Of a DNA stretch of 64,000 nucleotides, positions 36,975 through 45,565 are shown piece after piece (position 1 is the first letter of the stretch; every line of letters starts with the position of its first letter). The stretch comes from Streptomyces sp. MRC013 (GTDB taxonomy: Bacteria; Actinomycetota; Actinomycetes; Streptomycetales; Streptomycetaceae): the NCBI RefSeq assembly GCF_023614235.1, contig NZ_CP094264.1, positions 4,154,001-4,218,000 of the forward strand, read 5' to 3'. The notes beneath the pieces are model-generated. The model was not told where the DNA came from. It did no database searches and saw only the letters and a list, made by a program, of their open reading frames with translations. The translations under genes and the position numbers were made by a program.

Positions 36975-37560
36975 AGGCGACCGGACGGACATCGCGCTCT
37001 TCCACCCGGCCCACGGTCTCCGCCCGGCCGTGCACGCGGCCGCGGACCGGCTGCGTGCCGCCGGGCACCAGGTGCGCGTGCCCGACCTGTGCGGGGGTCA
37101 AACCGCGCGGACCGCGGGGGAGGGGCCGGAGACCGGGTGACGGGCCGGGCCCGGACGGACCGGCCTGCCGCGCCGCCCCGGCCGCGGCGCCGCACCGCGG
37201 CGCCGCACCGCGGGGACGGCCCGGGGCACGCGGCGTTCCGCCCGGGCGCCGCGTCCGTCCGGGAGTCGGCCGTCGCCGGCGGGAGGGCGCGCGGGCTGCT
37301 CCAGCACGGCGCGCACGAGGTGCCGGAGGGCCCTTCGCCGGGCGGCCGCCGGTCCCACCGCACGTCGCGGACCCGGATCCGCCCGAGCCGGACGACCGGC
37401 TGAACACCCGGTACCCGCGGCCGGGGCGGCCCGGGGCGGACACCGGGGTGCACCGCCACCGGGGCGCCGGGCACCCGTACACCGGCGCGGGCCCGGCGGA
37501 CCACCGGGGGAGGCGGCCGGGCGGAGCCGGGCGGCGTCCCCGGCGTTCCCCGGCGGCCTC
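36975..37560 (+). pseudogene. Decayed dienelactone hydrolase-family gene
   Basis: On the plus strand TDIALFHPAHGLRPAVHAAA followed by DRLRAAGHQVRVPDLCGGQTA is a near-perfect alpha/beta-hydrolase (dienelactone hydrolase) start. The Met expected before TDI is Arg (CGG), and a stop follows at about 37139. In another frame ARGLLQHGAHEVPEG recalls the strand after the nucleophile elbow. Then HVADPDPPEPDDRLNTRYPR and GADTGVHRHRGAGHPYT match the C-terminal catalytic Asp/His part. The nucleophile region itself is not recognisable. Loss of the start, several frame changes and many changed residues show genuine decay rather than a single sequence error. Confidence 0.72.
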
Positions 37561-37679
37561 TGACGACGCATCCGCCGCCACGGCCGCCACGGCGGGGGGC
37601 GCGGTGCGGCTCCTCCGCCACACCGCGCCCCCCCGCCGTGTCCGGGGCCGCAGCCGCCCGAGCGGCCGCGGCCGCGGGA

Positions 37680-38702
37680 TCAGCGCGCCCGGTACGCCGT
37701 CCAGTGGTCCTGCATGCGCTTCACCTGACCGCCGGTGAACTGGTACATGCAGGAGTCGTACGTGTAGTCCATGAAGTTGTGGATCGGGTCCACGCCGGCC
37801 TGGCGGGTGCAGGAGTCCTGGCCCGTCGGGCACGCGTACGCCGGGGCCTTCTCGGCGGCGGTGTCGGCGACGTAGTCGCCCTGGCCGCTGCAGCCGCCCT
37901 GGAAGGTGTGGTAGAGGCCCATCCAGTGGCCGACCTCGTGGGTGCCGGTGTCGCCCTGGTTGTAGTTGGCGGCGGTACCGCCGGGCAGCGACGCGTCGAG
38001 GACGACGACGCCGTCCATGGACGGGTTGGAGCTGTACGAGGACGGGAAGGTCGCCCAGCCGAGGAGGCCGTCGCTGAGGTTGGCGGTGTAGAAGTTCAGC
38101 GCGTCGGGGCCGCCCCGGCGGAGGGTGCTCTTCATCGCCTTCTCCTCGGGGGAACCGGAGGAGAGGTTGTACCAGGCGGCGTTGTCCGTGTAGGTGGTGC
38201 CGGCCAGCGTGAACTGGAAGCCGGTGACGGTGTTGCCGGTGCCCTGGCCGCCGAACGAGGCGTTGAGGACGGCCATCTGGCCGTTGATGTCCGTCGCGGT
38301 CAGCTTGCCCTTGGCGCCGTCGTGGACGACGTGGAAGTACACCGGGATGGTGACCGAGGCGGCGGCCGTGCCGAACCGGTTGCCGTCCGCTCCCCCGGCC
38401 TTGGCGGCCTTCAGCTTCTTCTGGAGGTCGGCCTCCATGGCCTGGGTCTTGGCGGCGGAGACCTCGTTGGGCTCGTGCGCGTGGACGCCGTCCGAGGGAC
38501 GGGACTCGCGCGCGTGGGCGCTCGCGCCCGCCTCCTCGACGCACTCCCCGGCGGCGGCGCCCGTCGGGGCCGAGAGCGGCGCGGTCTGTGCGGCGGCGCC
38601 CGTCGGGGCCGAGAGCGGGAGGAGCGCCAGCGTTCCGGCCAGCGCGGCCGTACCGAGTACACGACGGCGCGTCTTCGGAGATATACGAACAAGAGCACGC
38701 AT
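37680..38702 (-). CDS. Secreted M43-family zinc metalloprotease
   Basis: 340 residues from ATG 38702. A Sec signal peptide ([19 protein letters not shown]) is followed by a propeptide-like region and a catalytic domain. [15 protein letters not shown] contains the HExxHxxGxxH zinc motif of metzincins, and [15 protein letters not shown] is the Met-turn and following Cys segment typical of M43B (cytophagalysin/pappalysin-like) enzymes. Four or more Cys in the C-terminal half suggest disulfides. It should be an extracellular endopeptidase. The mature N-terminus contains a 13-residue tandem duplication. Streptomyces often carry it as a single-gene unit. Confidence 0.92.
   Translation of the reverse strand: MRALVRISPKTRRRVLGTAALAGTLALLPLSAPTGAAAQTAPLSAPTGAAAGECVEEAGASAHARESRPSDGVHAHEPNEVSAAKTQAMEADLQKKLKAAKAGGADGNRFGTAAASVTIPVYFHVVHDGAKGKLTATDINGQMAVLNASFGGQGTGNTVTGFQFTLAGTTYTDNAAWYNLSSGSPEEKAMKSTLRRGGPDALNFYTANLSDGLLGWATFPSSYSSNPSMDGVVVLDASLPGGTAANYNQGDTGTHEVGHWMGLYHTFQGGCSGQGDYVADTAAEKAPAYACPTGQDSCTRQAGVDPIHNFMDYTYDSCMYQFTGGQVKRMQDHWTAYRAR
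38551..38618. repeat. In-frame 39-bp-period tandem duplication in the M43 protease gene
   Basis: A 29-base sequence at 38551-38579 recurs exactly at 38590-38618. It duplicates [11 protein letters not shown] just after the signal peptide. The period is a multiple of three, so the frame is kept. Confidence 0.85.
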
Positions 38703-38890
38703 ACGTGACTCCTAGCGGGGGTGTGGGAGGGCCTTCCTCGCCACCGCCGGGAGATTACGCGGGACGTGAAGACGCGGAGGAGGAGCGTTCCGGCCCAATC
38801 GGCCCACGGAGGGGCGGGGTGGAGGGACGGGTTCTCTCGGCCCGTCCAGATGGTTGAGATCTAAACGTGATGGAGGGGAGGCGCCACGGA

Positions 38891-38928
38891 GGTGGTGTGT
38901 CCGGATTCGACCCGGAGAACACACCACC
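38891..38928 (-). terminator. Hairpin downstream of phoD, candidate terminator
   Basis: Arms GGTGGTGTGT (38891-38900) and ACACACCACC (38919-38928) form a 10-bp stem, with CCGG/CCGG pairing inside the loop, 66 bases beyond the phoD stop. The remaining gap 38703-38993 has no visible gene. Confidence 0.5.
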
Positions 38929-38993
38929 CGTCATGGCTTCGTGATCTTCAGTTAGCTCGTAAAGCTTGGCTGAAAATAGCTCTTGCGCTCACG

Positions 38994-40670
38994 TCATCGC
39001 ACCGGTGTGTACACCCGCTCCACTCTCTGCGTTCCGCTCAGCGTCCGGTACGAGCGCGTCCACCTGTCCGAGGCGTCCGGGGCCGTGCGGTCGGAGAGGA
39101 CGTAGTAGTCCATCTGCGAGCGCTCCGGCGTCACGTCCAGGACGCCGTAGCCGTGGTGGTCCATGTCGATCCAGTGCACGTGGCGGTTGGCCGCCTTCAG
39201 CGCGGCGACGGCGGCCACCGAGGCGGTGTTCGCCGGGACGCGGAGGATGTCGTCCAGGTTGTCCGAGGTCACGGACGTGACGACGAACTCGGTCGCGGCG
39301 GACGGCGACCGCGGGTACGTGGCGGCCGCGACCGGCACGTCGTTGGCCCACGCCATGTGGATGTCGCCGGTGAGGAAGACGGTGTTGCGGACGGCCCGCT
39401 CCCGGAGGTGCGCCAGCAGCTCCCGGCGGTCGTCCGTGTAGCCGTCCCACTGGTCCGTGTTGACCGCCAGTCCCCCCGCCGGCAGACCCAGCAATTCGGC
39501 CACGGGCTTCAGCAGGTGCGCCGGGAGGGAGCCGAAGGCGACCGGCGAGACCATCACCGACGTGCCCACCAGCCGCCAGGTCGCGTCCGAGGACGCCAGC
39601 CCCGCTTTCAGCCAGTCCAGCTGGGCGCGGCCGGTGATCGTGCGGTCCGGGTCGTCGACCGCGCCGCTGCCGGCGGGTGCCTGCCGGGAGCGGAAGGAGC
39701 GGAGGTCGAGCAGGTGCAGGTCGGCGAGCTTGCCGTAGCGCAGCCGCCGGTAGACCGTGCCCTCGGTGGAGGTGCGCACGGGCATCCACTCGAAGTAGGC
39801 GCGCTTCGCGGCCGTCACGCGCGCGGCCCAGTCGCCTTCGGCGCCGGGGGTGTGGTTCCCCGCGCCGCCGGACCACATGTCGTCGGCGACCTCGTGGTCG
39901 TCCCAGATCGCGATCACCGGGTGCGCGGAGTGGAGGGCCTGCAGGTGGGCGTCGGACTTGTAGGCGGCGTGCCTCAGCCGGTAGTCGGCCAGCGTGACGG
40001 TCTCGTGGCGCGGCTCGTGGGGACGCAGCACGTCTCCGGTCCTCGGGTACTCCCCGGTGCCGTACTCGTATATGTAGTCGCCGAGGTGGAGGACGGCGTC
40101 CAGGTCGGTACGGGCGGCGAGGTGGCCGTACGCGGCGAAGTGACCGGCCTCCCAGTTGGCGCAGGACGCGACACCGAACCGGACGCCCTGCACCGGGTCG
40201 TCGTACCCGGGTGTCGTACGGGTCCGGCCCACCGGCGAGACGGCCCCGGCGCCGGGCGCCCCCGCGGTGAACCGGAACCAGTAGGACGTCGCCGGCCGCA
40301 GTCCGCGCACGTCCACCTTGACCGTGTGGTCGGTCTCGGCGGTGGCGGCGACGGTGCCGCGCGCGACGGTCCGGGTGAAGCCCCCGTCCTCGGCGACCTC
40401 CCATCCCACCTCGGTGTCGGCCCCCTCGCCGGAGCCGGGCAGGGCGTCGGGGGAGGGCGTCACGCGGGTCCAGAGCAGGATCCCGTCGGGGAGCGGGTCG
40501 CCGGAGGCGACACCGTGGAGGAAGGCGGGGGCGGAGGTGTTCGCGACGGCGGTGGCGGTACCCGGGAGGACCACGGATCCGGCGGCGGAGACGGCGGCGG
40601 CGGAGACGGCGGCGGCCTTGACGACGGTGCGCCGGCTGGGGGCGGTGGGACTGGGGTTTCGATTGGTCAC
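38994..40670 (-). CDS. phoD: PhoD-family alkaline phosphatase/phosphodiesterase, Tat-exported
   Basis: 558 residues from GTG 40670. The N-terminus has a Tat motif [10 protein letters not shown] followed by a hydrophobic Ala-rich stretch, so it is exported folded. An N-terminal Ig-like domain ([26 protein letters not shown]) precedes the metallophosphatase domain: [48 protein letters not shown] and [14 protein letters not shown] carry the metal-binding residues. PhoD enzymes use Fe3+/Ca2+ and release phosphate from esters. Streptomyces phoD genes are usually PhoP-controlled, but I found no convincing PHO box in the 140 bases upstream. Confidence 0.93.
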   Translation of the reverse strand: MTNRNPSPTAPSRRTVVKAAAVSAAAVSAAGSVVLPGTATAVANTSAPAFLHGVASGDPLPDGILLWTRVTPSPDALPGSGEGADTEVGWEVAEDGGFTRTVARGTVAATAETDHTVKVDVRGLRPATSYWFRFTAGAPGAGAVSPVGRTRTTPGYDDPVQGVRFGVASCANWEAGHFAAYGHLAARTDLDAVLHLGDYIYEYGTGEYPRTGDVLRPHEPRHETVTLADYRLRHAAYKSDAHLQALHSAHPVIAIWDDHEVADDMWSGGAGNHTPGAEGDWAARVTAAKRAYFEWMPVRTSTEGTVYRRLRYGKLADLHLLDLRSFRSRQAPAGSGAVDDPDRTITGRAQLDWLKAGLASSDATWRLVGTSVMVSPVAFGSLPAHLLKPVAELLGLPAGGLAVNTDQWDGYTDDRRELLAHLRERAVRNTVFLTGDIHMAWANDVPVAAATYPRSPSAATEFVVTSVTSDNLDDILRVPANTASVAAVAALKAANRHVHWIDMDHHGYGVLDVTPERSQMDYYVLSDRTAPDASDRWTRSYRTLSGTQRVERVYTPVR

Positions 40671-40760
40671 GGCGGAGCAGACTACCCAGGGCGTTACCGG
40701 TGGATAAGTGTCATGTGCCGCTGTTCGGCCCGTAGTCGCCCGCTGTTCCCGTCACCCGAA

Positions 40761-40794
40761 CGAACGGCCCGCTCCGTAGGGGGCGGGCCGTTCG
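40761..40794 (-). terminator. Terminator at the end of the accessory island
   Basis: CGAACGGCCCGC (40761-40772) pairs perfectly with GCGGGCCGTTCG (40783-40794), a 12-bp stem downstream of the last minus-strand gene of the island. Confidence 0.75.
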
Positions 40795-40809
40795 CGGGGC
40801 CGGCCGGTG

Positions 40810-41112
40810 TCAGCCGAGCGACTCGTCCAGGACCCGCCCCTCGGAGAGCCGGGGCAGCGACTCGGGAAAGCTCCTGGGCTCCTGGCACTCACCCACCCGG
40901 TAGGCGTGCCTGGCCAACTGGTAGGCGAAGTCGACGAGGACCTGCCGCAGTTCGTCGCCCTTGGCACGGGTGGTCCCGATGGTGCGGGCCTCCGCTGACA
41001 AGGAGTACGCCTCGGCCGCTTTCCTCTTCTGCGACGGCAGAGTGCAGGGCACGTACACGGTGGCGAGCCTCGGTGTGGAGATGGCGTGCACGTCTCCTGC
41101 GGACACCTCCAC
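40810..41112 (-). CDS. C-terminal remnant of an exported or lipoprotein-like protein of unknown function
   Basis: About 100 residues from GTG 41112 to the TGA at 40810. The frame is open further upstream to about 41280 through a Pro/Ser/Thr-rich stretch (ATPPPSQGRRKAPTPPSPPG) but without a start codon. Content such as ISTPRLATVYVPCTLPSQKR and LRQVLVDFAYQLARHAYRVG with two Cys resembles the folded C-terminal half of the small lipoproteins that often close operons with WXG-type genes in Streptomyces. There is no signal peptide or lipobox, so I regard it as a truncated remnant joined to the preceding gene. The family is not firmly recognised. Confidence 0.45.
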   Translation of the reverse strand: MEVSAGDVHAISTPRLATVYVPCTLPSQKRKAAEAYSLSAEARTIGTTRAKGDELRQVLVDFAYQLARHAYRVGECQEPRSFPESLPRLSEGRVLDESLG

Positions 41113-41195
41113 GGCCTTCGCTGAGCCGGTGTGCGTAGTGCCGGCGCCAGGTGGCGACGGAGGAGTCGGCGCTTTCCGCCTCCCCTGAGATGGTG

Positions 41196-43108
41196 GAGTC
41201 GCTGGTGCCGACGTATGGCCGTTGCTCCCACTGCGGTGTGCAAGGGCCCCATGGGGACAAGAGCCACTGAACCTACGGAGACACCCGCACCGATGACTGC
41301 CTTGATGAAGTCACCCTTGCGCTTGAGGGCGTTATTCTCGTCCTCCTCGGACTTGAGCTCGCCTTGGATGTGGGCATCGGCCACCGAGTGTCCGACGATC
41401 CCCTCGATCGGTCCAACGTTTTGACCGATCGTCTCGACCAGAGTTCTGCGGTCGCCGCTGTAGAGTGATGGATCCGCGGTATGTGCTTCCAAAACGCTCG
41501 ACGTGTAGATGCTCTCGCCCAGAATGATCGAAGCTCTTCCCTGGGGATCCCGGGCGACTTCGTACAGGAATCGCTGAACGTCGGTCCGCTCAAGTCCGTG
41601 AGGATCCGCGCTACTCGTTCGGAAGATGGACTCCGCACCGTGCCCGGCGAGTTCGTTGCTGATCTCTGCCATATACGAAGAAGCCATGTCGCCGAAGCTT
41701 CCGCCTGTTTCGCCGGTTACCAGCCTCGCACCGCCTTCTGGGTTCGCGATCATGTGCATGATGTTCCGCACGATCTCGACCTGCGTCTTACTGTGTGGCC
41801 GTGCAGGCTCGGTGGGAACGCCTCCGTCCGGGACTCCAGTGACGGCGGCTTCCAGGGCACGTGCGACTTCCGCATCCCGGGCTGTGTAGCGGATGCTCTC
41901 CAGGCTGTGCTCGAGGACGTCCTTGTCGGCGAACGTCTGCGTCGCCGCTTCCGGGTTGTGGGACAGCGCCTTCATGAAGCCGACCACCGGATCCTGACCG
42001 TCCTCCTTGCCGAAGACCAGGTCGGTGAGCTGGTCCGGTGCCGTCCACATGTGGTCGGAGTCCATGCCCGATGCGTTCGCTTGGGCCTTGTCGGAGGCGA
42101 GCAACTTCTTGCCGTACGCCTCCAGGAACTCGGTGTCGTACTTGCCGTGGCCCATGAGGCTGCTCATCACGTGGAAACCGGTGGCGTTCATGGGGCCTCG
42201 CACGGGGTAGGCCGGGTTCTCGGAAGTGTAGGCCTTGCTGGTGTCGTTGAGGACCTGCTGTTTCCAGGCCGTCATGCCGTCACTGTCCGAGAGGGTCGCC
42301 GTCGCGAGTGCGGTGCTCGGGTTCTTCTGCAGTTCCTGCAACTCGTGCAGGCCTGAACCCCTCTCCCCCGAGTGAAGGGTGCACATGTCCGTCCAGAACC
42401 GCAGCGTGTTCTCGGCTCCGAGTTTCGTTGCGAACTCGGCGGCGAAGAGCTCGTCGTTCTTGTGATGGGCCAGGATGGGGTTCAGTTCGGCAAGCCGCTC
42501 GGGGGTCAGCTTCTTCGCATCCCCGGCCAGCGCCGCGGCGTGGGTGGCCTTCTGGAGGGCGCCCACCGCGCTGTCACGATCGCCGTACCTTGCACTGGAG
42601 AAGCCATGGTCCGCCTGGGCGGCGAGCGCCGTCAGGGCACGGGCGGCGCTGGAATCGCTGGTGGTCGCCTTGTCGAGGATGGCTTGGAGTTCGTCCACCA
42701 GATCCTTCACGGCCCGCTCACTGTTCGGCGGCTCCGGGTGGACGTTGACGTAGACCTTGAAGCCGCCCCCGCGACACCGACGACCGTGAGTTTCTTCTTC
42801 CACGCGCGGTCGATGGCCGCATTGAGCTCGTCGCGGTACTCGACCAGTTCGTCGCGCGTGTCGCGGAGGATGTTGAGGATGCTGGTCGCCTGGGCCACCG
42901 CGTCGCTGAACTCCCCGGCCGTCTTGGTGACGAACTCGCGGGAGACCGTCGCGTTGACACCCGCCGACTTGGCCCGTTCCGCCTTCGCGCGCATGTCGTC
43001 CCGCGCTCCGGTCTCCAGGGATTCGAGCTGCCTGACCATCGTCGACCAGTCGTTGAGCGCCGTGCCGAGCCTGGCGAAGTTTCCGTGCCGGAGCGCTTCG
43101 AGGTCCAT
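41196..43108 (-). CDS. Long DUF6571-like protein of an ESX/WXG-type locus (frame broken; C-terminus unclear)
   Basis: ATG 43108 (overlapping the preceding stop once that gene is corrected) begins MDLEALRHGNFARLGTALND. A helical WXG100-like N-terminal part follows (SREFVTKTAGEFSDAVAQAT). After a run of five C in plus-strand orientation (42766-42770) the reading continues in another frame as KVYVNVHPEPPNSERAVKDL. It goes on for about 520 residues with no catalytic motif I can name (ELNPILAHHKNDELFAAEFA, MSSLMGHGKYDTEFLEAYGK). One added base joins the parts. Near the end IGAGVSVGSVALVPMGPLHT looks like the hydrophobic turn before a C-terminal module, but the frame then degenerates around 41200. 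GC content is visibly lower than around it, suggesting acquisition. Confidence 0.6.
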
Positions 43109-43526
43109 CAGTTCTTCGCCCCCGGTCGAACCCCTGGTCCAACGTCTCGATACTGCTGAGGGTCGACGCGATGAAGTACTCGTCCCCCGCGTGAGCGTTC
43201 CGCGTGAAGTCCATGTGGTTCGAGATGTGCGCACAGGCGTCCGATAAGGAGCGCAACTGCTTGTCCCAGCGCTTCTCCACCGTGGAGAGAGCGGCGCCCA
43301 GTTCGAATTCCTGGGTCGTGAGGTCCTTGGCGGCCTCCCGCGTGCTGGTCGCGGCTCCGCGCCCGTGCCTGCCCAGGTCCTCGAACAGCCTGAAGGCGCT
43401 GTTCCCCACGGCCGCGAGGTCCTGCTGGTCGACCTTCAGGTCGCCTTCCGTGCCACCACCGGACGGTTGTGGCTCAAGCGCGTTCAAGCGCATCTTCTCG
43501 GACCCGGTACGTGCTTCGGCTTTCAA
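43108..43526 (-). CDS. WXG100/ESX-like small helical protein (frame broken near its end)
   Basis: About 139 residues. A TTG at 43526 is the first start and ATG 43493 an alternative; upstream codons read DEWEQ, typical of this Streptomyces family, so the true start may lie even earlier. The protein contains LKVDQQDLAAVGNSAFRLFE, then FELGAALSTVEKRWDKQLRS and ACAHISNHMDFTRNAHAGDE, a helical hairpin as in WXG100-type secretion substrates. At a run of five C in plus-strand orientation (43119-43123) one extra base turns the end into DRGAKN-stop, and that stop then overlaps the next ATG. Type VII secretion partners are not in the window. Confidence 0.6.
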
Positions 43527-43949
43527 CTGTTCCCACTCGTCCCACGCCGTGCAGCGGCCCCTCCCCCATGTGAACGGACGAGCCGGTCCATTGTCGTCGA
43601 ACGGGGGGACGGCACCACACGGCCGTGGCCGAGAAGGTTCCTTCCGGAGCGCTCGGCGGAGTCATGCTCGGGCGAGGGGCCGTCACGCCGGGCTCCGGCA
43701 CCCGGCGGTTCGCCGCCGTGCCGAGCCGGCCGGCACGTGCGTCCGGTGCGCGACCCGGAACGGCAACCCCACCGGAGCCCGGCCGGTTGGAGCAACCGGG
43801 CCCGGCGTTGGGGAGGCGGCAGCCGTGCGGTGTGCCGGCGCACTTCGGTCACGCGGCAGGAGCACCGGCCACCGGAAGGCCGCTCGCCGTAGGACCGCGG
43901 GGGACCGGCCGCCCCCGCCGTGGAGCGGGGGCGGCCGGGCGGGCGCGGG
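43527..43949. other. Intergenic region without a convincing gene
   Basis: About 420 bases between the accessory island and the DsbA-like gene. Short open frames exist on both strands but none has a ribosome binding site or recognisable content. The promoter of the island should be here. Confidence 0.45.
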
Positions 43950-44762
43950 TCAGCCCTTCAGGGCCTTCTCGATGGCCGTGGCGAACTCGGCCGTCGTGAT
44001 CGGGATGTTCTTGCCGTTCGGGCCCGTGACCGGCTTGCCGTCCATCTTCAGGGCGGGGGTGCCCGTGACGCCGCTCTTGTCGAAGGCCTCGGACATCTTC
44101 AGCGCCCAGGCGTGGAAGGTGCCCTCCTCGACGTTCTTCCTGAACGCCGCGTTGCCCTTCAGTTCGGGGACCGTCTCCGCGATCTTCAGGATGTAGGAGT
44201 TGTCGCCGAACTTGTCGTCCGACTCCTCCGGGTGGAACTTCGCCGAGTACATCGCGGCCTTGAAGTCCATGAACGCGCCGGGGCTCACGTCCAGCGCCGC
44301 CCCCAGGGCGGACAGGGCGTTCTTGGAGCCCTGGCCGAGGGCGGCGTCGTCGATGAAGGTGGCGCCCACGTACTGCAGCTTGTACCTGCCCGCGTCGACG
44401 TCCTTCCTGATCGCCGGGCCGACCTGCTGCTCGAAGACCGCGCAGATCGGGCAGCGGGCGTCCTCGAAGACCTGGAGGGTCTTCTTCGCCGTCGGCTTGC
44501 CGATCACGACCGTGGTGCCGTTCTCGCCGGTCGTGTTCTTCGGCGCCTTGACGCCGGCCTTCTTGGCGGCCTCCCAGTGGGAGGGCTTGTTCGCCTGGAC
44601 GACGGCGTAGCCGACGCCGCCCGCCAGGGCGAGCGTGGCCACGACGGACAGGGCGACGGTGATCTGCCGCCGCCGCTTGTCCCTCTTGGCCTGGCGCTCC
44701 CGCTCCGCCCGGAGCCGTTCGCGGGCCGCCGTCTTGTTGGCGTGGCTGTTGCGTGCGCTCAT
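43950..44762 (-). CDS. DsbA-like membrane-anchored thioredoxin-fold protein
   Basis: 270 residues from ATG 44762 (GGAGAGCAG upstream). A highly basic cytoplasmic N-terminus (about 35 residues) precedes one membrane helix (ITVALSVVATLALAGGVGYA). The extracytoplasmic domain has the redox motif C104-P-I-C107 within VFEDARCPICAVFEQQ, a DsbA-type helical insertion and the cis-Pro segment SGVTGTPALKMDGKPV. It probably oxidises or isomerises disulfides in secreted proteins. The adjacent membrane protein gene (66 bases upstream on the same strand) may encode its partner. Confidence 0.9.
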   Translation of the reverse strand: MSARNSHANKTAARERLRAERERQAKRDKRRRQITVALSVVATLALAGGVGYAVVQANKPSHWEAAKKAGVKAPKNTTGENGTTVVIGKPTAKKTLQVFEDARCPICAVFEQQVGPAIRKDVDAGRYKLQYVGATFIDDAALGQGSKNALSALGAALDVSPGAFMDFKAAMYSAKFHPEESDDKFGDNSYILKIAETVPELKGNAAFRKNVEEGTFHAWALKMSEAFDKSGVTGTPALKMDGKPVTGPNGKNIPITTAEFATAIEKALKG

Positions 44763-44827
44763 GATGGTCTGCTCTCCGTACTGTGTGGGGATCACCGGCC
44801 GGTGATCGGTGGTAGGGGGTGCCGCGG

Positions 44828-45514
44828 TCAGGCCGCCACGGGCCTGTGCGGCGGTCCCCTCCGGCCGACGGAGTGCACCAGGAGGCGCGCACGCGCGGTC
44901 GTACGCCGGCGGGCGCCCGCGCGCGGCACCGGCCGGAGCGCGGGGCCCCGCGCCGTGGACACCGACCACGCCGCCCGCAGCGGGCGGAACGCCGACGAGC
45001 CGGCCGCCCGCAGCACCCGCCCCAACGCCGCCTCGCCGCGCCACAGCCAGGCGGCGGCGGCCAGCCCCACCGCGACGTGCGCGGCGAGCAGCAGCCACGG
45101 CACGGCCGGGTCGCCGGAGCGCAACAGGGCCGCCGCCGCGCTCTCCGCCACGGCGACGCCCGGCAGGGGCGTGCCCAGGGACTGGCCGCACGGCACGTCG
45201 ACGCCGACCGTGCGCAGCGACCCGGCGACCGGGCCGCCGGACGGCCCGTAGCAGGCGTGCTGCCCCGCCGTGAACGCCGTGTCCGCCGCCAGTTCCAGCG
45301 GGACGAGCAGGCCGGCGATCGACCGGTACCCGCGCTCCCGGCCGGCGAGCGCGTAGGCGACGGCGAAGACGCTGGCCGCGACCGTCAGGACCGCGGTCAG
45401 CGGCAGCGGCACCCGGGACAGCAGCACGTGGGAGGCGGCGGACAGCGCCACGACCAGAGTCGTGAAGACCGCTGCCCGCACCCCCCTCAGCTGGGTCCCG
45501 GCCATGTCGTCCAT
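44828..45514 (-). CDS. Integral membrane protein, possible redox partner of the DsbA-like protein
   Basis: About 228 residues from ATG 45514 (GTG 45532 and ATG 45505 are alternatives). Four hydrophobic helices are visible (AAVFTTLVVALSAASHVLLS, LTAVLTVAASVFAVAYALAG, a middle helix, and VPWLLLAAHVAVGLAAAAWL). Two Cys lie in the loop ACYGPSGG and VPCGQSLG. The layout resembles MauE/DoxX-type proteins found with thioredoxin-like genes. The C-terminal 50 residues are Arg-rich. Function by context is supply of oxidising equivalents, but this is inference. Confidence 0.7.
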   Translation of the reverse strand: MDDMAGTQLRGVRAAVFTTLVVALSAASHVLLSRVPLPLTAVLTVAASVFAVAYALAGRERGYRSIAGLLVPLELAADTAFTAGQHACYGPSGGPVAGSLRTVGVDVPCGQSLGTPLPGVAVAESAAAALLRSGDPAVPWLLLAAHVAVGLAAAAWLWRGEAALGRVLRAAGSSAFRPLRAAWSVSTARGPALRPVPRAGARRRTTARARLLVHSVGRRGPPHRPVAA

Positions 45515-45565
45515 CGTCCGAGAGTGTGCCACGGGCTCCGGTAAGAGGTCCCTAAAGGACGATGA

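Noticed and set aside
38880..38940. A tRNA-like TTCGA segment with flanking complementary arms
   Set aside because: The arms fold into one long hairpin, and no D-arm, anticodon arm or 7-bp acceptor can be drawn. A terminator is more likely.
40671..40809. A PHO box upstream of phoD
   Set aside because: GTTC-like words are present but there is no pair of 11-base direct repeats matching the PhoP consensus.
43527..43949. Several open frames of 60-175 codons on both strands between the accessory island and the DsbA-like gene
   Set aside because: They lack ribosome binding sites and recognisable protein content, and overlap each other in all frames.
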